Shown here piece by piece: positions 57,860 through 64,000 of a stretch of DNA of 64,000 nt (positions are counted from its first letter, which is position 1; every line of letters begins with the position of its first letter). This DNA is from Methylotenera sp. (lineage in GTDB: Bacteria; Pseudomonadota; Gammaproteobacteria; Burkholderiales; Methylophilaceae). The stretch is from the NCBI RefSeq assembly GCF_029946165.1, contig NZ_JAQSDZ010000005.1:1-64000 (forward strand), in the 5' to 3' direction. Under the pieces are notes generated by a model that saw only the letters and a list, made by a program, of their open reading frames with translations, was not told the origin of the DNA and did not search any database. The position numbers and the translations under genes are program-made.

Positions 57860-58480
57860 ATGAAACTAAAACCTTCCAGCAAAGCTTGGATGCACGAACA
57901 TATCAATGATGAATTTGTTAAGCGTGCGCAAAAAGAAGGTTATCGCGCTCGCGCTGCGTATAAGCTGACAGAAATTGACGATAAAGATAGGCTGATTAAG
58001 CCGGGTATGACTGTCGTAGATTTAGGCTCAACGCCAGGCAGTTGGTCGCAAGTAGCTGTTCAGCGCTTAAAAGGCCAGGGCCGCATTATCGCTTTAGATT
58101 TGCTGGAAATGGAGCCAATTAAAGGTGTAGAGTTTATTCAGGGCGATTTTCGTGATGAAGCCATACTCAAAATATTAGAAAAAAGTTTAAATGGTAAACA
58201 AGTAGACCTTGTAATCGCCGATATGGCACCCAATATGTCAGGTATAACTATCGTTGACCAAGCAGGTGCAGCCTATTTAACTGAATTGGCCATGGAGTTT
58301 AGTAAGGAATGGTTGAAACCAAGCGGCAATTTTTTGGTCAAGGTATTCATAGGCGAGGGTTTTGATGAAATTGTAAAAAATATGCGGCCTATGTTTGATA
58401 AAGTTGTCACGCGCAAACCTAAAGCATCTCGCGGCAGAAGTAGCGAAGTCTATTTGTTGGGATTAGGGCGTAAACCCTAA
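57860..58480 (+). CDS. rlmE: 23S rRNA (uridine2552-2'-O)-methyltransferase RlmE
   Basis: 206 residues. RlmE (RrmJ/FtsJ) methylates the ribose of U2552 in the 50S A-loop. SAM site DLGSTPGSW at 54-62 (DLGAAPGGW in many relatives), and the catalytic K-D-K-E set: Lys in RAAYKL, Asp in IADMAPNMSG, Lys in FLVKVF and Glu in SSEVYLL. ftsH follows, the classical rlmE-ftsH arrangement. Confidence 0.95.
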   Translation: MKLKPSSKAWMHEHINDEFVKRAQKEGYRARAAYKLTEIDDKDRLIKPGMTVVDLGSTPGSWSQVAVQRLKGQGRIIALDLLEMEPIKGVEFIQGDFRDEAILKILEKSLNGKQVDLVIADMAPNMSGITIVDQAGAAYLTELAMEFSKEWLKPSGNFLVKVFIGEGFDEIVKNMRPMFDKVVTRKPKASRGRSSEVYLLGLGRKP

Positions 58481-58645
58481 TCAAGAGCGCTAGTTTAAGG
58501 TTAATCCTAAAGACAATTTTTGTAAAAAGCGTAATATGGTAACTATTAATTAGCAAGTTAGTGACTTAACTTAAAGTTATTAAGCAGTAGTCATTAAGCA
58601 GTGAATTAGCTTAAGTTAATCCACTTTGAAAAAAGGAATGATATT

Positions 58646-60541
58646 TTGAACAATATATTTAAGAATATTGCCATTTGGTTAGCGATTGCTATGGTTTTTC
58701 TAGCAATTTTCAATGTGTCTGGCGTTAAAAATAGCGCTGAAGGCCAAGTAGTGTATTCCCAATTTATTCAGCAAGTCAAAAATGGTCAAATTGCTAAAGT
58801 GCAAATAGACGGTCGTGTATTGCACGGCACAACGCATGACGGTAAGAAATTCAATACCTTTGCACCATCTGACCCTTGGTTAGTTTCTGATTTGTTGAAA
58901 AATAATGTAAGCGTTGAGGCCAAACCAGATGAAGAACAATCATTATTAATGAGTATCTTTGTTTCATGGTTTCCAATGATATTGTTAATAGGTGTTTGGA
59001 TTTTCTTTATGCGCCAAATGCAAGGTGGCGGTAAAGGCGGCGGTCCATTTTCATTTGGTAAAAGCAAAGCACGCCAATTAGATGAAACGAATAACACCAC
59101 GACATTTGCTGATGTTGCAGGTTGTGATGAAGCCAAGGAGGAAGTCACCGAAATAGTAGAGTTTTTACGTGACCCAACTAAATTCCAAAAACTAGGCGGT
59201 CGCATTCCACGTGGCGTTTTGATGGTGGGCCCTCCAGGTACAGGTAAAACTTTGCTTGCTCGTGCGATTGCGGGTGAGGCAAAAGTACCATTCTTCACTA
59301 TTTCAGGTTCTGACTTCGTAGAGATGTTTGTGGGTGTGGGTGCATCTCGTGTGCGTGATATGTTTGAGAATGCCAAGAAAAACTCACCCTGCATTATCTT
59401 CATTGATGAGATTGATGCGGTAGGTCGTAGCCGTGGATCTGGCACTGGTGGCGGTAATGATGAGCGCGAACAAACATTAAACCAATTATTGGTTGAGATG
59501 GATGGTTTTGAAGGAAACTCTGGCGTAATTGTGATTGCCGCGACTAACCGTGCGGACGTGCTAGATAAAGCCTTGTTACGTCCAGGCCGTTTTGACCGCC
59601 AAGTCATGGTGTCATTACCTGATATTAAAGGCCGTGAGCAAATATTGATGGTACATATGCGTAAAGTGCCAATTGATGCCGATGTGAAAGCAGACATTTT
59701 AGCGCGTGGTACGCCAGGTTTTTCAGGTGCGGATCTAGCTAATTTAGTGAATGAAGCGGCTTTATTCGCCGCCCGCCGTAATAAACGGACTGTTGATATG
59801 CAGGACTTTGAAGATGCTAAAGACAAAATTTTCATGGGTCCAGAACGTAAATCTATGGTGATGCGTGAGGAAGAGCGTCGTAATACTGCTTATCATGAGT
59901 CTGGTCATGCGGTAGTGGCTAAATTATTACCTAAAGCTGATCCTGTACATAAAGTAACGATTATGCCGCGTGGCTGGGCATTAGGTTTAACTTGGCAATT
60001 GCCGGAGTTTGACCGCATTAGTAACTATAAAGATAAGATGTTAGAAGAAATCTCTATTTTATTTGGTGGCCGTATTGCCGAAGAGATTTTCATGCATCAA
60101 ATGTCTACAGGTGCTTCAAATGACTTTGAACGTGCGACTAAATTAGCGCGTTCTATGGTGACTAAATACGGTATGAGTGATGCACTTGGCATCATGGTAT
60201 ACGCAGGTGATGAGCAAGATTCTTTCTTTGGTAGTATGAGTTCAAAGACAGTTTCTGAGGCAACACAGCAGAAAGTAGATGCGGAAATTCGCCGTATTTT
60301 GGATGAGCAATATGGTATTGCGCGTAAATTGCTTGAAGATAATCGCGATAAAGTTGAGGCGATGACAGCGGCCTTAATGGAATACGAAACGATTGATTCT
60401 GATCAAATTAACGATATTATGGCCGGCATTGCAGTGCGCCCGCCAAAACCGACCCAGAGCAAACCTAATCCACCGCGCGATTCAGGCTCATCGGGTTTAG
60501 GAGCAAAACCCACACCTCAACCTACAGCTAAAAATGAGTAA
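58646..60541 (+). CDS. ftsH: ATP-dependent zinc metalloprotease FtsH
   Basis: 631 residues, inner-membrane AAA+ protease. Two membrane segments (about 5-22 and 98-118), Walker A GPPGTGKT at 195-202, Walker [10 protein letters not shown], zinc motif H417-E418-SGH421. FtsH degrades sigma-32, LpxC and misassembled membrane proteins. Start codon is TTG, supported by AAGGA 8 bases upstream (58633-58637). The leader (58481-58645) contains ATTAAGCAGT twice. Because FtsH limits LpxC and RpoH, it links to the LPS and heat-shock genes in this window. Confidence 0.97.
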   Translation: MNNIFKNIAIWLAIAMVFLAIFNVSGVKNSAEGQVVYSQFIQQVKNGQIAKVQIDGRVLHGTTHDGKKFNTFAPSDPWLVSDLLKNNVSVEAKPDEEQSLLMSIFVSWFPMILLIGVWIFFMRQMQGGGKGGGPFSFGKSKARQLDETNNTTTFADVAGCDEAKEEVTEIVEFLRDPTKFQKLGGRIPRGVLMVGPPGTGKTLLARAIAGEAKVPFFTISGSDFVEMFVGVGASRVRDMFENAKKNSPCIIFIDEIDAVGRSRGSGTGGGNDEREQTLNQLLVEMDGFEGNSGVIVIAATNRADVLDKALLRPGRFDRQVMVSLPDIKGREQILMVHMRKVPIDADVKADILARGTPGFSGADLANLVNEAALFAARRNKRTVDMQDFEDAKDKIFMGPERKSMVMREEERRNTAYHESGHAVVAKLLPKADPVHKVTIMPRGWALGLTWQLPEFDRISNYKDKMLEEISILFGGRIAEEIFMHQMSTGASNDFERATKLARSMVTKYGMSDALGIMVYAGDEQDSFFGSMSSKTVSEATQQKVDAEIRRILDEQYGIARKLLEDNRDKVEAMTAALMEYETIDSDQINDIMAGIAVRPPKPTQSKPNPPRDSGSSGLGAKPTPQPTAKNE

Positions 60542-60554
60542 ATAGATAAAATTC

Positions 60555-60583
60555 AAAAGGGCTAGATTTCTAGCCCTTTTTTT
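60555..60583 (+). terminator. Terminator after ftsH
   Basis: A perfect 12-bp stem (60555-60566 with 60569-60580, 2-base loop) followed by TTTTTTT overall. Confidence 0.9.
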
Positions 60584-60611
60584 ATGTACTGAAATTTAAG
60601 TATAATGCGTT

Positions 60612-61469
60612 ATGCAATCTGACTCTAAATTAAACTTTCAGCCACAGCATGAGTTCTCATGTGGCAAGTATCAACTACTTCTGAATCGTCCACACGTAAT
60701 GGGTATTGTGAATGTAACGCCAGATTCTTTTTCTGACGGCGGAAAATTCTCTTCCACCGAATTAGCTATTGAACATGCTTTAAAGCTCATCGCTGAAGGT
60801 GCAGATATTTTAGATATAGGCGGTGAATCAACCCGTCCTGGCGCCGCTATTGTTAGTTTAGACGAAGAGCTTAAGCGTGTGATTCCCGTAATTGAAGCTT
60901 TAAGCAAGACTTGTCATGTGCCTATTTCAATTGATACCTATAAGCCAGAGGTGATGCGTCAAGCAATCGCGGCGGGCGTAGACATTGTAAATGATATTCG
61001 CGCTCTACAAGAACCAAATGCGCTGGAGATTGTGGCGCAAAGCAAGGTCGGCGTTTGTTTGATGCACATGCAAGGCACACCTCAAACCATGCAGCTTGAA
61101 CCTTATTACGCTGATGTAGTGAGCGAAGTTAAGCAGTTTCTTGTAGATAGAATGAATGCAACACTGGCACATGGCATTGAAAAAAATCGAATTTTATTAG
61201 ATCCAGGCTTTGGTTTTGGTAAAACACGCGCACATAATATTGCACTTATTCAGCACTTGGATGAGTTAAATAAAATCGGTCAGCCGATGTTAGTTGGATT
61301 GTCACGTAAATCTGTTTTGGGTTCAATTACAGGTGGCGATGAAGGCCAGCGCCTATATGCAAGCATTGCTGCATCGGTCATATCAGCAATGAAAGGCGCT
61401 AAAATAATACGCGTACATGATGTGAAAGCGACGGTAGATGCGTTAAAAGTTGTGACGGCAATTCAATAA
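60612..61469 (+). CDS. folP: Dihydropteroate synthase
   Basis: 285 residues. FolP condenses p-aminobenzoate with dihydropterin pyrophosphate in folate synthesis and is the sulfonamide target. MGIVNVTPDSFSDGG, DIGGESTRPGA, VDIVNDIRAL, GFGFGKT and VGLSRKS are intact. It follows the ftsH terminator and precedes glmM by 25 bases, the standard ftsH-folP-glmM order. Confidence 0.97.
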   Translation: MQSDSKLNFQPQHEFSCGKYQLLLNRPHVMGIVNVTPDSFSDGGKFSSTELAIEHALKLIAEGADILDIGGESTRPGAAIVSLDEELKRVIPVIEALSKTCHVPISIDTYKPEVMRQAIAAGVDIVNDIRALQEPNALEIVAQSKVGVCLMHMQGTPQTMQLEPYYADVVSEVKQFLVDRMNATLAHGIEKNRILLDPGFGFGKTRAHNIALIQHLDELNKIGQPMLVGLSRKSVLGSITGGDEGQRLYASIAASVISAMKGAKIIRVHDVKATVDALKVVTAIQ

Positions 61470-61494
61470 AAATTAGAATATGTAGGAATGAAAA

Positions 61495-62850
61495 ATGAGC
61501 AAAAAATATTTTGGTACTGATGGCATTCGCGGTAAGGTAGGAGAGCATCCAATTACCCCAGACTTTGTGATGCGTTTAGGCTATGCGGCAGGAAAAGTGC
61601 TCACCTCAGCGAATAGTAATCTTGCAAAAGGCGCACATCCTGCCGTGTTAATTGGCAAAGATACGCGCATATCTGGCTATATGTTAGAAGCCGCATTAGA
61701 AGCAGGTTTGTCTGCTGCCGGTGTGGACATATTGTTGACAGGACCAATGCCAACGCCAGCAGTTGCCTACTTAACAAGAGCTTTACGTGCGCAGGCAGGC
61801 ATCGTTATTTCAGCCTCTCATAATCCATATTATGACAATGGTATCAAATTTTTCTCAAGTGAGGGTGCAAAGCTTCCTGACGATATTGAGCATGCCATTG
61901 AAGCTGAATTGGAAAAACCAATGCAGGTAATGGAATCAGCAAAGTTAGGTAAAGCACGCCGTATTGACGATGCAGCGGGGCGCTATATCGAGTTTTGCAA
62001 AAGTACTTTTCCTAACAATTTAGACTTGCGTGGCTTAAAAATCGTACTGGATTGCGCACATGGCGCGACTTATCATGTGGCACCAAATGTTTTTCATGAG
62101 TTAGGCGCAGAAATTGTATGCATCGGCAATAAGCCGGACGGGCTCAATATTAACGAACAGGTTGGTTCAACCCACCCGCAAGCATTGCAGAAAGCTGTGC
62201 TAGAACATCAAGCAGATTTAGGTATTGCGTTTGATGGTGACGGTGATCGTGTGATGATGGTCGATGCACAAGGCAATCTATTGGATGGCGACCAGTTGCT
62301 ATATATTATTGCTACAGGCTTGCAGGCCAAAGGCGAGCTAAAGGGCGGCGTAGCGGGCACGCTCATGACCAATCTGGCCTTAGAGCATGCTTTGCAGAAA
62401 CATCAAATTCCATTCGCTCGCGCTAAAGTGGGTGATCGATATGTGTTGGAATTATTGAATGAAAATAGCTGGAAATTGGGTGGTGAGAATTCAGGTCATA
62501 TACTCACATTAGATAAACACACGAGTGGCGATGCGATTATCGCTGCACTTCAAGTGCTACATGCCTTAAAACAAAGCGGTAAAACGCTCACCGAAATGAA
62601 TACCGAGCTGCTACTTTATCCGCAAGTGCTCATCAATGTCACTACTAAAACTAAACTGAATTTAGAAATTCCACAAATTCAAAACGCAGTTAAAAAAGCT
62701 GAGGACGAATTAAATGGATCTGGTCGAGTGCTGCTAAGAGCTTCAGGGACAGAACCTAAAATTCGCGTGATGGTGGAGGGGCAGGATAAGGCCTTAGTGC
62801 AGAAATTAGCTGAGGAAATTGCTGAAGTAGTTAGAGCCGCGGCCAGCTAA
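61495..62850 (+). CDS. glmM: Phosphoglucosamine mutase
   Basis: 451 residues. GlmM interconverts glucosamine 6- and 1-phosphate for UDP-GlcNAc, precursor of peptidoglycan and lipid A. The phospho-serine is S108 in [12 protein letters not shown]; the metal loop is FDGDGDR, the sugar loop GGENSGH, and the phosphate loop [12 protein letters not shown]. Co-transcribed with folP. Confidence 0.97.
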   Translation: MSKKYFGTDGIRGKVGEHPITPDFVMRLGYAAGKVLTSANSNLAKGAHPAVLIGKDTRISGYMLEAALEAGLSAAGVDILLTGPMPTPAVAYLTRALRAQAGIVISASHNPYYDNGIKFFSSEGAKLPDDIEHAIEAELEKPMQVMESAKLGKARRIDDAAGRYIEFCKSTFPNNLDLRGLKIVLDCAHGATYHVAPNVFHELGAEIVCIGNKPDGLNINEQVGSTHPQALQKAVLEHQADLGIAFDGDGDRVMMVDAQGNLLDGDQLLYIIATGLQAKGELKGGVAGTLMTNLALEHALQKHQIPFARAKVGDRYVLELLNENSWKLGGENSGHILTLDKHTSGDAIIAALQVLHALKQSGKTLTEMNTELLLYPQVLINVTTKTKLNLEIPQIQNAVKKAEDELNGSGRVLLRASGTEPKIRVMVEGQDKALVQKLAEEIAEVVRAAAS

Positions 62851-62870
62851 ATAGGAATTTAACGCTAGCT

Positions 62871-62902
62871 GGAGTTTGTTTAATGCATATTAACCAAACT
62901 CC
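62871..62902. terminator. Hairpin between glmM and phoU
   Basis: A 14-bp stem with one mismatch (62871-62884 with 62889-62902), GCAT loop, between convergent genes. No T run follows, so it may be a structural or processing hairpin. Confidence 0.5.
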
Positions 62903-62982
62903 GCTTTATCAAATGAACTAGGGTATAAAATTAACTAGGTTAAAAATTTAACTTGGGTGAACTAGAAAATCTGAATGTTAAG

Positions 62983-63687
62983 TTAAGACTTCGCGTCTTC
63001 TTCCATTTGCTCTATCGTGGTATGGCGAACATCTTTACCTTTGACCATGTATACAACGTATTCAGAGATATTTTTTGCATGGTCGCCGATGCGTTCAATC
63101 GCTTTAGACACAAACAGTATTTCTAAGGACATCGAAATTGTGCGCGGGTCTTCCAGCATAAATGTAATAAGGTGGCGAATGGTCATTTGGTACTGGTCAT
63201 CTACTTGTTCGTCCATTTGCGCAATCGGCAAAACTTTAGTGGCATCTGAACGAGCAAATGAATCGAGGGACATATGAAGCATCTCACGCGCTAGATTGGC
63301 CATAGTTTTGATTTCAGCAAAACGCGGCGTCCACATACGATCAGTCTCGCTTGATTTTAATGCTAAGCGTGCAACTTTTGCAGCCTCATCACCAATACGC
63401 TCTAAGTCTGTAATGGTTTTAATCATCATCAGCACCATGCGTAAGTCTCCTGCAGCGGGCTGGCGCAAGGCAATAATATGACTGCAATCCTCATCAATTT
63501 GCACTTCCAGTGCGTTTACTAGGTGGTCATTATTAATGACTCGTTTAGCTAGCTTGGCATTTGATGTAGTTAATGCGTCTAAAGCGTCCACAATCTGTTG
63601 CTCAACGAGTGAACCCATTTCAAGTACTTTAGCGCGTACAGACTCTAATTCTGAGTCGTACTGTTTGTATATATGTTCAGATCCCAT
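62983..63687 (-). CDS. phoU: Phosphate transport system regulator PhoU
   Basis: About 234 residues, two repeated three-helix PhoU domains with metal-binding motifs EIQIDEDCSHI-like (EVQIDEDCS) and DEAAKVA, and AIERIGDHAKNI in the second repeat. PhoU links the PstSCAB transporter to PhoR and turns off the Pho response when phosphate is ample. AAAGGA lies 7 bases before ATG 63687, favouring it over GTG 63690. Follows pstB, the usual end of the pst operon. Confidence 0.96.
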   Translation of the reverse strand: MGSEHIYKQYDSELESVRAKVLEMGSLVEQQIVDALDALTTSNAKLAKRVINNDHLVNALEVQIDEDCSHIIALRQPAAGDLRMVLMMIKTITDLERIGDEAAKVARLALKSSETDRMWTPRFAEIKTMANLAREMLHMSLDSFARSDATKVLPIAQMDEQVDDQYQMTIRHLITFMLEDPRTISMSLEILFVSKAIERIGDHAKNISEYVVYMVKGKDVRHTTIEQMEEDAKS

Positions 63688-63758
63688 CACTTATTCCTTT
63701 TAAAAACTTATTCAGTAGAACAAAAAATTGATTGTTTGGTTAGGTCTAGCAATGTTAA

Positions 63759-64000
63759 TTAGCCGAATTTACCTGTGATGTAATCTTCTGTTTCTTTACG
63801 ACTAGGACGTGTAAAAATAGTATTGGTTTGATCAAATTCCATCAGCTCACCCAAGTACATATAAGCGGTGTAATCTGATACACGAGCCGCTTGTTGCATG
63901 TTGTGCGTCACGATAACGATGGTGTACTCTTTTTTCAGCTCATGAATCAAGTCTTCAATACGCGCCGTAGAGATTGGATCTAACGCAGAGCAAGGTTCAT
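63759..64000 (-). CDS. pstB: Phosphate ABC transporter ATP-binding protein PstB (3' part)
   Basis: Only the C-terminal 80 or so residues are in the window; the gene runs off its right edge. Reading from the edge gives [18 protein letters not shown], the Walker B and D-loop of PstB, then [20 protein letters not shown] with the switch His, and the terminal [11 protein letters not shown]. PstB energises high-affinity phosphate uptake. 69 bases separate it from phoU. Confidence 0.95.
   Translation of the reverse strand, partial: EPCSALDPISTARIEDLIHELKKEYTIVIVTHNMQQAARVSDYTAYMYLGELMEFDQTNTIFTRPSRKETEDYITGKFG

Noticed and set aside
58786-59835. Long open frame of 349 residues on the minus strand opposite ftsH
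   Set aside because: It lies wholly inside ftsH, which has all its motifs; the translation is Ser/Pro/Lys-rich nonsense typical of the antisense of a conserved gene.
63759-63950. A separate 63-residue gene ahead of phoU
   Set aside because: The frame stays open to the right edge and reads as PstB (EPCSALDP), so it is the end of pstB and not a small gene.

Overview
The window reads as a piece of the chromosome of a betaproteobacterium, most likely a member of the Methylophilaceae close to Methylotenera. This is an inference from protein sequences and gene order; there is no rRNA here to settle it. By eye the base composition is about 40% G+C, and nearly all of the window is protein-coding. 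I found no tRNA, rRNA, CRISPR array, transposase, prophage or integrase.

Layout. 0-1 kb: a small secreted Asn/Lys-rich protein and a DUF3008 protein. 0.9-3.6 kb (minus): ftsY-ftsE-ftsX. 3.8-9.0 kb (plus): an active/inactive pair of M16 peptidases, then rsmD, coaD, a YfhL-type ferredoxin, gloA, a GIY-YIG protein and a small conserved protein. 9.0-13.2 kb (minus): a thioredoxin-like protein and the creB-creC-creD signalling system, with a textbook CreB site in front of creD. 13.5-17.8 kb (plus): parE-parC. 17.9-21.8 kb (minus): grpE-dnaK-dnaJ behind a near-consensus sigma-32 promoter. 21.9-42 kb: lipopolysaccharide (LPS) genes interrupted by edd-eda. 42-46 kb (minus): hemH, hrcA and a YejM-like membrane sulfatase. 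46.4-62.9 kb: nadK, recN, fur, bamE, dapB, carA, carB, greA, a DUF4149 protein, yhbY, rlmE, ftsH, folP and glmM. The window ends in phoU and the 3' part of pstB.

The LPS region is the most distinctive part. hldE, hldD, waaC and waaF make and add L,D-heptose, and a WaaG-like transferase and a WaaP-like kinase extend and phosphorylate the inner core. Around them sit an LpxL-like acyltransferase, an InaA-type kinase-like protein, a protein with two kinase-like domains in tandem, a GT2 glycosyltransferase, an Fe(II)/2-oxoglutarate oxygenase and a NodU/CmcH carbamoyltransferase. The content resembles the Pseudomonas aeruginosa core locus (waaC-waaG-waaP, further kinases, carbamoyltransferase), with the oxygenase and GT2 as additions. 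This suggests a heavily phosphorylated, carbamoylated and possibly hydroxylated core. A second, more AT-rich group (HAD phosphatase, GT2, GT-C type membrane protein, CatB-type acetyltransferase) lies between eda and waaF and looks like a variable sugar-decoration module. The edd-eda pair supplies the Entner-Doudoroff cleavage used with the RuMP cycle in many methylotrophs.

Regulatory features that can be read directly include the tandem TTCAC CreB site before creD, the sigma-32 promoter before grpE, a strong sigma-70 promoter with a 5'-terminal hairpin before carA, an inverted repeat spanning the edd promoter, several bidirectional hairpin terminators, and REP-like palindromes inside the cre operon and between the two M16 genes.
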